This document shows, one piece after another, positions 57,088 through 64,000 of a stretch of DNA of 64,000 nt. The DNA comes from an uncultured Bacteroidales bacterium (lineage in GTDB: Bacteria; Bacteroidota; Bacteroidia; Bacteroidales; Bacteroidaceae). Both the position numbers and the translations under genes were made by a program. The notes under the pieces were generated by a model. It had not been told where the DNA came from and searched no databases. It was given only the letters and a program-made list of their open reading frames with translations. The DNA lies in assembly GCA_902779535.1 (NCBI GenBank), contig CACZBX010000008.1, positions 58,050-122,049 on the forward strand. The letters run 5' to 3'. How positions within the stretch are numbered: position 1 is the stretch's first letter; the number at the start of each line of letters is the position of its first letter.

Positions 57088-57091
57088 CGTG

Positions 57092-58786
57092 TTATTTACG
57101 GTATTTTTCCATCAGTGCATCCACGGCTGTATCACCAAGTTCTTTCGCTTTCTCGAAATAGGTGAAGGCTTCTTTCGTTTTCTTCTTCTGGGCTAGTACG
57201 TATCCCATCATTCGATATGCAGGAGCTAAGCTTGCATCCAGTTCGATAGCCTTCTGAAGAGGAGCTTCAGCCTCATCTAGTTGTCCGACACGGATGTGAA
57301 CGGAGCCTTTTTCCATCCAGAAAACAGCATCGTTCGGTTCCATCTCTACTGCTTGGTTGATATCTTCCAACGCTTGCTTGTACATTCTGCAGTTTACTTC
57401 AGCCTGTTCACGTTGATAGTAGAAGTTTGCATTTACTGTTCCATTGAATGCCTTGTATGTATCGTTGAAATCCAAAGCAGCTCCACGATAGTCCTTTGCT
57501 TCCATCTTGGCTAATGCACGTTCATAAAGATACGGTGCAGCTTCCGAAGTGTAAGGAACAACACACTTTGCTACGGCACTATCCATCAAGGCGATTGCAT
57601 CTTTGATATCTGTTCCTTCAATCATCTGCTTTGCCTTTGCAGCCGAAAAGAAGGTGGCAGCCGTTGCCAATTCTGTCTTATTGATTTGGCTATACGACTC
57701 GTAGGCATCCGAGTATTGTTGCAAAGCATATTGTATATCACCTTGAATCTGATAGTATCCTGGTTGAGGATCTTCTGCAACGGCCTCTTGAATGACAGAT
57801 AACGTCTTCTCGAACGTCCAATCAGGATTTCGTTTATCTTCCTCGGTACCAATGAGGTAGGCATAAAGCATCTTAGCTAGGCTATACTTTGCTTCAGACT
57901 TAATCGATGCTACTTCCAACGCCTTGTCAATATCGTCTTGAGCCAACTTCCACGTATCAGTCGTATTCGCCTCCATATTTAAGGCTGCACGACGAAGATA
58001 TCCCTCATAGTTATTTGGATGTTCTATCAGGAAGTCCTCCAATGCTTGTGGATAGGCTTCTTTGTTGGAAGAAAGCATATAAAGATAAACTAGAGCCTGG
58101 TCTTCTTTTTCAGGAAGGGCCTTTTGTATCTTAATCTTATTCAAGGTCACATCATTGGCCGACAAAGCACTGATTTGTAAGCTAGCCCCATAACTTGCCC
58201 CAATAGCGTAACTCTCTGTAGCCTCATCCGAAGCATTTTTCTGAATCATACCGAGCACTTCTCCATTAGCGTTCATAATCGGACAACTAACGGTCTTTGC
58301 CGTTGTCTGAATGGAGAGGGTATAGTAGAATCCGTCGTTACCGATGGAATCGACTGCAGTAACTTTTCCAGTCTGAGCCGTTGCATTCTTTTGAGTGGAG
58401 TACGGAAGCAGATAAACCGTTTCGCCAACCTTTGCCGGAGAGCTTGCAATCGTTAAAGGCTCAATCTTCCCATCCGAAACCGTTCTGAATTTGACCACAT
58501 CATAAATAGAGTTAGCACCGGAAATCCGTTCTACTGGTAGTTCCTTTCCGTTTGCATTCACGACAACAGCCCTCTTGACATTGTCGAATAATGTATAATC
58601 AGACAAACCTGTTCCCTTATTATCAATGTAAAAGCCATTGCCGGTTGCTTTGATTTGGTTGTTTTCGTCGTAGGCAACCACCGAGAAGACAGCCTTCCGT
58701 GCCTTCTCAACCCACTTGGGCGCTTGTGCAAAAGTCATTGTTTGCAAAGTGATACATCCAACCAATAGCAAGATTTTCTTTTTCAT
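57092..58786 (-). CDS. Exported protease-like domain plus TPR protein, catalytic triad lost
   Basis: A 564-residue exported protein (signal cleaved near TMTFA-QAP). Residues of about 25-215 have the trypsin-like fold of serine proteases (VFSVVAYDENNQIKATGNGF, then VGETVYLLPYST). The catalytic positions are altered: Thr65 in SDYTLFDN stands where His is expected, Asp96 in YDVV is kept, and Cys168 in VSCPIMNANG replaces the Ser. The second half, about 230-560, is a set of tetratricopeptide repeats (ALEDINQAVEMEPNDAVFWM, EAEAPLQKAIELDASLAPAY). It is therefore probably a binding scaffold and not a protease. The frame opens two codons earlier at a TTG. It lies 17 bases downstream of rlmB. Confidence 0.85.
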   Translation of the reverse strand: MKKKILLLVGCITLQTMTFAQAPKWVEKARKAVFSVVAYDENNQIKATGNGFYIDNKGTGLSDYTLFDNVKRAVVVNANGKELPVERISGANSIYDVVKFRTVSDGKIEPLTIASSPAKVGETVYLLPYSTQKNATAQTGKVTAVDSIGNDGFYYTLSIQTTAKTVSCPIMNANGEVLGMIQKNASDEATESYAIGASYGASLQISALSANDVTLNKIKIQKALPEKEDQALVYLYMLSSNKEAYPQALEDFLIEHPNNYEGYLRRAALNMEANTTDTWKLAQDDIDKALEVASIKSEAKYSLAKMLYAYLIGTEEDKRNPDWTFEKTLSVIQEAVAEDPQPGYYQIQGDIQYALQQYSDAYESYSQINKTELATAATFFSAAKAKQMIEGTDIKDAIALMDSAVAKCVVPYTSEAAPYLYERALAKMEAKDYRGAALDFNDTYKAFNGTVNANFYYQREQAEVNCRMYKQALEDINQAVEMEPNDAVFWMEKGSVHIRVGQLDEAEAPLQKAIELDASLAPAYRMMGYVLAQKKKTKEAFTYFEKAKELGDTAVDALMEKYRK

Positions 58787-58803
58787 AATCAATATATTTA
58801 TTT

Positions 58804-59550
58804 CTATTCTTTAAAACCACGTTGTTTAACAGCCTCGTATATCAGGATACCTGCAGCGACAGATACGTTCAGCGACTCTATTTTTCCCATCAATGGAATG
58901 CGTACCCACTCATCGCAATACTTCAAGTGCTCGTAAGGGACACCGGTGTCCTCAGCTCCCATGATAATGCAAGTAGGGTCGGTATAATTGGCTTTCGAAT
59001 AATCGTAATCGCCTTTTTCAGTTGCTGCAAGAATACGAAATCCACTATCCTTCAAAAACTTGATGGTAGCAGTCAGGCTTTGTTCCTTACACACAGGAAG
59101 AGTCATTAAAGCACCGGCTGAAGTCTTCACAGCATCTGCGTTCACCGTCACACTGTTCTTTGCCGGGATGATGATCGCATCTACACCGGCACACTCACAG
59201 GTACGGGCAATCGCACCGAAGTTACGTACATCTGTGATGCCATCGAGCATCAGAAGGAGTGGAGACTTCCCTTGTTCGAACAAGAAAGGAACGATATCTT
59301 CCGTTAGTTGATAGGTGATCGGGGATACAAAAGCTACGACGCCTTGGTGATTTTTTCTTGTGATTCGGTCGATCCGCTCTACCGGAACACGCTGAACAGA
59401 AATCATTCTACCACGAAGAGCAGCAAATAATTCCCTTGAGAGGTCACTTTGCATGTCTCTCTTTATCAATATTTTATCAATCTCCTTTCCGGCATCCAAT
59501 GCTTCTATGACTGCACGTACACCGAATATCATTTCATTCTTTTCTATCAT
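58804..59550 (-). CDS. rlmB: 23S rRNA 2-prime-O-ribose methyltransferase (RlmB/TrmH family)
   Basis: A 248-residue SpoU-family methyltransferase. The N-terminal substrate-binding domain (IFGVRAVIEALDAGKEIDKI) is followed by the knotted SAM domain: LDGITDVRNFGAIARTCE, IIMGAEDTGVP and the final IPLMGKIESLNVSVAAGILI. These three motifs are diagnostic. The exact modified base is inferred from closeness to RlmB (G2251 of 23S rRNA). Its start overlaps the recN stop by four bases, so translation is probably coupled. Confidence 0.93.
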   Translation of the reverse strand: MIEKNEMIFGVRAVIEALDAGKEIDKILIKRDMQSDLSRELFAALRGRMISVQRVPVERIDRITRKNHQGVVAFVSPITYQLTEDIVPFLFEQGKSPLLLMLDGITDVRNFGAIARTCECAGVDAIIIPAKNSVTVNADAVKTSAGALMTLPVCKEQSLTATIKFLKDSGFRILAATEKGDYDYSKANYTDPTCIIMGAEDTGVPYEHLKYCDEWVRIPLMGKIESLNVSVAAGILIYEAVKQRGFKE

Positions 59551-61226
59551 AATGTTTCTTCTTTCTTTAAACCTAACAAGACTTTCGCATTGTTCAATGC
59601 TTCCTCAGTAATCACTGACCCACTCAGCATATTGGCAACCTCAACTACACGTTCTTTATCATTCAGCCGGACGATGTGGCTGGTCGTTTCCTGTTCGTTA
59701 TCTTCTTTGTATACCTTATAATGTACACTCCCTTTGGCCGCAATCTGTGGAAGGTGAGTAATACTGATAACCTGACGGTTCTGTTTTCCCATATCTTGCA
59801 TCATCAGGGCCATTTTCTCGGCGATAGAGCCAGAGACGCCGGTATCAATCTCATCGAAGATGATGGTAGGCAGGTTCATGGCACCTGCTATCAAGGCTTT
59901 GATGGAGAGCATGACTCGTGAAATCTCACCGCCCGAAGCGATAGATGCGACTTCTTGCAATGGTACGTTCTTATTTGCAGAGAAAAGGAAGTTGATGTGA
60001 TCAATACCACTTAAGGATGGCTCGTCCTCTTGCTCCAATTGTATAGCAAATCGAACGTTTGGCATACCTAAAGGAATCAGGTATTCTTTCATCTGCTTTT
60101 CAATCACCTTGATTGCTGCCTTTCGTTGATCAGATAGGCTTCGTGCCTCTTGCATGACTTGCTGGAGACATGTTTCTTTTTCCTTTTTAAGATGCTCGAT
60201 TTCCTCGTCTGAGTTCGTGATGGATTGCAGCATCTGACTATATTTGTCTTCCAATGCGAGAAGATCCTTAACGGTATCAACTTTGTGCTTTTTCTCCAAA
60301 GAATAAATCAAATTCAAACGTTCGTTGACATAGTCTAATCGGTTTGGATTAAAGTCCACATTGTCCATAGCCGAGTTCAAGTCGTGACGAAGGTCTTCCA
60401 ATTCGATGCGACAACTCTCTATGCGTTCTCCCCACTGGCGGGCAGGTGAGTAGATATCTGAGATACTGTCGATGGTCTGCACACATTCCCTCAGTTGGGC
60501 AAGGAGTCCGGCTTCATCGCCGTTCAACAACATATCGACTTTAAAGAGACCCGACTTGATGTCTTCGGCATGATTGAGAACGTCAGCTTCTTCTTGTAGT
60601 GTTTCTTCCTCATCTTCTTGGAATCCAGCTTGGTTGATTTCATTCCATTGAAAACGGATATAATCCTCATCCTGTCTGTTCTTTTCAACTTGTTCAATCA
60701 ACTCATCAAGTTGTTGTGAAACGGCTTTATATTTATTGAAAAGTTGCTGATAAAGATTCAGCTGATTCTTAGTATGTGCAATGGCATCAACGACGCCAAG
60801 TTGAAAATCTTCATGATTCAAAAGAAGGTTCTTGTGCTGACTGTGAACATCAATCAACTGTTCACCCAGTTCTTTCATCATAGAAAGGGAGACAGGAGAG
60901 TCGTTGATGTAAGCGCGACTCTTGCCCGATGCATAGAGTTCTCTGCGGATAATGCAATCGTTGGCGTCATACTCCAATTCATTTTCATCAAAGAATCCGT
61001 GCAGGCCATAGTCGGATATATCAAAAGTAGCTTCCACCGTACATTTGCTCATTCCTACTTTGATTGCTTTGATATCGGCACGCTGACCTAATAATAGGCC
61101 CAATGCTCCAAGAATAATCGATTTACCAGCACCGGTTTCACCTGTGATGACAGAGAACCCCGACTGAAACGTTATATCCAGGGTGTCGATCAAAGCATAA
61201 TTCGATATGTGTAATGATTTTAGCAT
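59547..61226 (-). CDS. recN: DNA repair protein RecN
   Basis: A 559-residue SMC-like ATPase for double-strand-break repair. Walker A is GETGAGKS at 29-36. Two coiled-coil arms with many Glu, Gln and Lys lie around residues 150-350. The C-terminal part shows the signature SGGEISRVMLSIKAL and Walker B TIIFDEIDTGVSG. The frame opens eight codons earlier at a TTG; the ATG at 61226 gives the family start MLKSLHISNYALID. It lies 91 bases after the exonuclease gene and overlaps rlmB. Confidence 0.96.
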   Translation of the reverse strand: MLKSLHISNYALIDTLDITFQSGFSVITGETGAGKSIILGALGLLLGQRADIKAIKVGMSKCTVEATFDISDYGLHGFFDENELEYDANDCIIRRELYASGKSRAYINDSPVSLSMMKELGEQLIDVHSQHKNLLLNHEDFQLGVVDAIAHTKNQLNLYQQLFNKYKAVSQQLDELIEQVEKNRQDEDYIRFQWNEINQAGFQEDEEETLQEEADVLNHAEDIKSGLFKVDMLLNGDEAGLLAQLRECVQTIDSISDIYSPARQWGERIESCRIELEDLRHDLNSAMDNVDFNPNRLDYVNERLNLIYSLEKKHKVDTVKDLLALEDKYSQMLQSITNSDEEIEHLKKEKETCLQQVMQEARSLSDQRKAAIKVIEKQMKEYLIPLGMPNVRFAIQLEQEDEPSLSGIDHINFLFSANKNVPLQEVASIASGGEISRVMLSIKALIAGAMNLPTIIFDEIDTGVSGSIAEKMALMMQDMGKQNRQVISITHLPQIAAKGSVHYKVYKEDNEQETTSHIVRLNDKERVVEVANMLSGSVITEEALNNAKVLLGLKKEETL

Positions 61227-61317
61227 ACTTCTTTCAATTATCGTCTGCAAATGAGTATAGCCGCTTCATCTGGCGGCTATATCATAAAAGTATCAGTTAT
61301 CGAAACGAAACCATCTG

Positions 61318-62094
61318 TCATTTAGTTAGACCTGCGTTCTTGAATCGTATCTTTGTCAATACATTCTTCGTGTTCAAACTGAATTCACCTTGTAGGATCC
61401 AAGCGTAATAGCCAGGGTCTTGTTGCAGAACATCCACCACATGACGTCCTTTGTACTTTCCAAAGTTGAATGTCTCAATACCTTTTTCATCATAGATGAT
61501 TCGTCCGGCAAAATCGACATTCTTTTTGAAGGAAGAATAATCCGACAAGAATGTGACATCGTTTTTCAAATCATTAGGATACTTATCCAACTGAGCTTTC
61601 AGCACTTCGTATGTTGCCCGCGTGTCACCCTCGGCCGAATGAGCATCCTCCAAATTCTTATGGCAATAGAACTTATATGCTGCCGACAACGTGCGCTGTT
61701 CCAGCTTGTGGTAGATAACCTGTACATCTATAAACTTACGTTCAGTCAGGTCGAAGTCAATACCTACACGAAGAAACTCTTCAACAAGAACGGGAATATC
61801 GAATCGGTTCGAGTTAAAACCAGCGATATCACAACCTTCAATATCGTTGGCAATCTCCTTGGCTACTTCCTTAAAGGTCGGACATTGTGCCACATCCTCA
61901 TCGTGTATGCCATGAACGGCCGTCGATTCTTCCGGAATGTGCATCCCCGGGTTTATTCGCATGGTCTTTGCTTCTTCTTTTCCGTTTGGATAAATCTTCA
62001 GATAACAGATTTCGATGATACGATCTGTCATTATATTTGTACCCGTTGTTTCCAAATCGAAGAAAACAATCGGTTTCTTTAGGTTCAGCTGCAT
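61318..62094 (-). CDS. DnaQ-like DEDDh exonuclease with C-terminal DUF3820 domain
   Basis: A 258-residue exonuclease related to the proofreading subunit of DNA polymerase III. ExoI is VFFDLETTG with Asp13 and Glu15, ExoII is NSNRFDIPVL, and ExoIII is HSAEGDTRAT with the catalytic His and Asp. Residues of about 205-250 (FNFGKYKGRHVVDVLQQDPG, YYAWILQG) form a DUF3820-type domain, often fused to such exonucleases. The gene lies between dnaN (26 bases upstream) and recN, so linkage to the sliding clamp gene supports a role in replication or repair. Confidence 0.92.
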   Translation of the reverse strand: MQLNLKKPIVFFDLETTGTNIMTDRIIEICYLKIYPNGKEEAKTMRINPGMHIPEESTAVHGIHDEDVAQCPTFKEVAKEIANDIEGCDIAGFNSNRFDIPVLVEEFLRVGIDFDLTERKFIDVQVIYHKLEQRTLSAAYKFYCHKNLEDAHSAEGDTRATYEVLKAQLDKYPNDLKNDVTFLSDYSSFKKNVDFAGRIIYDEKGIETFNFGKYKGRHVVDVLQQDPGYYAWILQGEFSLNTKNVLTKIRFKNAGLTK

Positions 62095-62120
62095 ATCAGA
62101 TAACTTAAACTATACGAAAA

Positions 62121-63245
62121 TCAATCATTCAGCATCATTGGCATCAATAACATCAGCACATCATCGTTTTCTTCCTGCTCGGATGGAAGGATGACACCTG
62201 CACGTGAAGGATCAGCCAGCTCAATAATCACTTCATCAGAAGCCAAGTTGTTAAGGATGTCAATCAGGAATGTTGATTTAAAGCCAATGCTCATTGGATT
62301 GCCTGAATATTCGCAATTCAATTTCTCTTCGGCTGATGTAGAGAAATCGATGTCCTGTGCAGAGATCTGAACCAGATTATTATCCAGATGTAACTTTATC
62401 AAACTGCTTGCCTGTGAAGAGAACACAGAGACACGACGTAAAGCACTAGTCAAAGTCTGACGGTCAATACGAACTTTGTTCGGATTGTTTTGTGGAATAA
62501 CAGAATTATAGTTCGGGTAACGACCTTCAATGAGTCGGCAGATAAGTTTATATTCGTTGAATACGATAATGGCATTCTTCTCGTCAAAATCGATTGTCAT
62601 CTTATCTTCACTCTTAGTTACCAATGCCTTCAAGATATTTGCCGGTTTCTTTGGCAAGATAAAGGCTGCTTTTGCTGGGGCTTGGGCAGCAGTCGACTTT
62701 TCACGAACGAGACGATGGCCATCAGAAGCAACAAAAGTGATATCTGTCGTTGTCATATCCATATAGATACCGTTCATCACCGGACGAAGCTCGTCATCGG
62801 CTGTAGCAAACAACGTGCGGTTGATACCATTGAGTAATATCTTTGTTTCCATTTCAACGTGGATAGCACTCTCACCTAAGCCCGGTGCAAGAGGGAAGTC
62901 CTCGGCGTTCTGACCAACCAAGCTATATTTTCCATTTTGATAGTAAATGGTTATTTCCATACTGCTTGTGTTCACATCAAATGTGATAGGTTGTTCAGGT
63001 ATTTCTTTTAGGGAATCCAGGAATTTCTTTGCGGAAACGGCAAAACGTCCTTCGCCATCGCTATCATTTACTTCGAATGAAGTAGATAAAGTACTCTCAC
63101 TGTCTGAAGCAGTTAACGTAATCTTTCCTTCTTTGACTTCCATCAAGACACAATCCAGAATAGGAAGGGAATTCTTTGAGTTAATCACACGACTGACTGC
63201 TTGCAAATGGCTATATAAGCCTGTACTTGATACAATGAACTTCAT
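62121..63245 (-). CDS. dnaN: DNA polymerase III beta subunit (sliding clamp)
   Basis: A 374-residue beta clamp with the three-fold repeated domain structure. It begins MKFIVSSTGLYSHLQAVSRV, with the family pattern KNSLPILDCVLMEV. Further conserved blocks are ALFATADDELRPVMNGIYMD, VASDGHRLV and EGRYPNYNSVIP. The C-terminus ends VLMLLMPMMLND, where intact clamps carry the pocket-forming PMRL-like motif. It is transcribed with the exonuclease gene and lies far from dnaA in this window. A TAACTTTG box (minus strand, 63273-63280) lies 28 bases upstream. Confidence 0.97.
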   Translation of the reverse strand: MKFIVSSTGLYSHLQAVSRVINSKNSLPILDCVLMEVKEGKITLTASDSESTLSTSFEVNDSDGEGRFAVSAKKFLDSLKEIPEQPITFDVNTSSMEITIYYQNGKYSLVGQNAEDFPLAPGLGESAIHVEMETKILLNGINRTLFATADDELRPVMNGIYMDMTTTDITFVASDGHRLVREKSTAAQAPAKAAFILPKKPANILKALVTKSEDKMTIDFDEKNAIIVFNEYKLICRLIEGRYPNYNSVIPQNNPNKVRIDRQTLTSALRRVSVFSSQASSLIKLHLDNNLVQISAQDIDFSTSAEEKLNCEYSGNPMSIGFKSTFLIDILNNLASDEVIIELADPSRAGVILPSEQEENDDVLMLLMPMMLND

Positions 63246-63272
63246 AGTTTATCTTCTTTTTATATGATGTGT

Positions 63273-63280
63273 CAAAGTTA
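63273..63280 (-). promoter_or_regulatory. Putative -7 promoter box of dnaN
   Basis: On the minus strand this reads TAACTTTG, a full match to TAnnTTTG, 28 bases before the dnaN ATG. No clear TTTG is found at the right distance. Confidence 0.5.
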
Positions 63281-63379
63281 CGAAAACTTTGCATACAATA
63301 ATTTAAAAAATAGTGAAAAATTCGTTTGCATCAAATGAAAATTGTAAATTCGTGCCGACAATAATAAAATGATTAAAAA

Positions 63380-63763
63380 ATGGAATTAGCAGGAAAAGTA
63401 ATTGCAATTTTAGATGTCCGCACAGGACAGTCGAAGACAACCGGAAACAGCTGGATGGTTCAGTCCTACGTAATTGAGACACACGATCAATATCCGAAGA
63501 AAATGGTATTTGAAGTGTTTGGTGAAGATAAAATTAAACAATTTAATATTCAGGCAGGAGAGGAGATTAATGTTTCTTTCGACATCGATGCTCGTCAATG
63601 GCAAGATAAGTGGTTTAACTCGATTCGGGCTTGGAAAGTTGAGCGAGTAAATGCAGAAAGCCCTGTTCCTCCCGTTGACGCTCCGTTCCCTCCAATGAAT
63701 CCCGTTGTGGGCGAACCTGTGAATTTCACGGATACGGATAAAACAGATGATCTTCCTTTCTAA
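63380..63763 (+). CDS. DUF3127 domain protein, OB-fold-like
   Basis: A 127-residue cytoplasmic protein of the DUF3127 family, small Bacteroidota proteins likely to have an OB fold. The conserved part (about 1-90) runs from MELAGKVIAILDVRTGQS through YPKKMVFEVFGEDKIKQF to KWFNSIRAWKVE. A Pro-rich linker and an acidic tail ending FTDTDKTDDLPF follow. An acidic tail ending in Pro-Phe after an OB-like domain is the layout of single-stranded-DNA-binding proteins, whose tail recruits partners; this is a suggestive likeness only. It is divergent from dnaN. Confidence 0.85.
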   Translation: MELAGKVIAILDVRTGQSKTTGNSWMVQSYVIETHDQYPKKMVFEVFGEDKIKQFNIQAGEEINVSFDIDARQWQDKWFNSIRAWKVERVNAESPVPPVDAPFPPMNPVVGEPVNFTDTDKTDDLPF

Positions 63764-63781
63764 TAAGGATTAAATAGGGAA

Positions 63782-63812
63782 GGGGGTATGTGATGGCATA
63801 CCCCCTCTTTTG
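63782..63812 (+). terminator. Terminator of the DUF3127 gene
   Basis: GGGGGTATG (63782-63790) pairs with CATACCCCC (63797-63805) around TGATGG, followed by TCTTTT. It lies 18 bases after the stop. Confidence 0.9.
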
Positions 63813-63820
63813 ACTAATAA

Positions 63821-63860
63821 AAAAGAAAGAGGGCACTGCCAATAATGGTAATGCCCTCTT
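63821..63860 (-). terminator. Second hairpin, probable terminator for a minus-strand unit to the right
   Basis: A stem of 15 positions with one mismatch and one wobble (63827-63841 with 63846-63860) has a four-base loop. On the minus strand it is followed by CTTTCTTTTTT, so it fits a unit that enters from beyond the right edge. Confidence 0.75.
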
Positions 63861-63886
63861 ATTATGATATAAAGTAGTTTTATTCC

Positions 63887-64000
63887 TCTACGGCAGCCTG
63901 GGCGGCGGCTAACGGGAACTGATTATCAGCACTTTACGGCGAATCTGGGAAACATTTGGGAAACATTATGAGCATGTACTGCACATTCTGCACCCGATTT
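63887..64000 (-). other. Window edge: possible 3-prime end of a minus-strand gene and tandem repeat
   Basis: On the minus strand a 17-codon frame ending at TAA (63887) reads SADNQFPLAAAQAAVEE, but a stop codon precedes it directly. A perfect tandem duplication of TGGGAAACATT lies at 63946-63956 and 63957-63967. The GC-rich stretch 63891-63916 contrasts with its surroundings. This could be the 3-prime end of a gene interrupted at an integration site, or simple non-coding DNA. No gene can be supported from 114 bases. Confidence 0.3.

Noticed and set aside
61420-62082. A long 220-codon plus-strand frame
   Set aside because: It is fully antisense to the DnaQ-like exonuclease, whose active-site motifs are intact on the other strand.
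40404-63805. The similar GGGTATG...CATACCC hairpins at 40404-40431 and 63782-63805 as a dispersed repeat family
   Set aside because: The shared part is short, the loops differ and both sit exactly where a terminator is expected, so chance likeness is enough.
1-64000. CRISPR arrays, rRNA operons or complete insertion sequences
   Set aside because: I looked for regular repeat-spacer runs, rRNA-like conserved words and transposase motifs and found none. The only repeat arrays are the palindromes at 3112-3196 and the hairpins at 7141-7258.

Overview
The window reads as a piece of a Bacteroidales chromosome (phylum Bacteroidota). Signs of this are a type III glutamine synthetase, DUF5686 outer-membrane proteins, many exported proteins of Bacteroidota type, and repeated promoter boxes of the Bacteroidota form (-7 TAnnTTTG, sometimes with TTTG about 20 bases upstream). 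Classical Shine-Dalgarno sites are almost absent. I cannot fix the genus. Most of the window is housekeeping DNA, densely packed in short operons separated by clear intrinsic terminators.

Layout. 1-7130: 3-prime-truncated glnN (minus), a DUF5686 outer-membrane protein (plus), a four-unit palindrome array, guaA (minus) and a GH3 beta-glucosidase lipoprotein (plus). 7131-7758: a gene-free stretch holding REP-like hairpins and a candidate small RNA with its own promoter and terminator. 7759-12605: a second DUF5686 protein, rarA and a 2-hydroxyacid dehydrogenase. 12770-19347: a small winged-helix protein, then lepA, a transglutaminase-like protein, a DEDD exonuclease, a YigZ-family protein and a HAD phosphatase in one run. 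19431-21312: fabD and a ketopantoate-reductase-like gene (minus).

21431-30893 is the most unusual block: two ABC exporter half-transporters with a consensus and a degenerate ATP site, followed 11 bases later by a 1927-residue protein that joins a transglutaminase-like domain, DUF4011, a split SF1 helicase, an MTES_1575-type nuclease domain and DUF3320. 30989-37598 is a three-gene RND efflux operon with a divergent AraC-family regulator. 37841-38013 carries tRNA-Glu(CTC) and tRNA-Ser(GCT). 38136-45964 (minus) holds a MscS-type channel, serine acetyltransferase, aquaporin, htpG and clpC. 46227-50043 is gyrA and an exported repeat protein.

50226-63245 is mostly minus strand: a charged helical protein, a gcvP broken by an apparent 47-base deletion, a metallo-beta-lactamase-fold hydrolase, rsmG, a DUF3298 lipoprotein, an orphan exported protein, lipB (plus), a protease-like TPR protein that has lost two catalytic residues, rlmB, recN, a DnaQ-like exonuclease and dnaN. 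A DUF3127 protein (plus) and two terminators close the window. The last 100 bases hold a perfect 11-base tandem duplication that may mark the edge of an integrated element.
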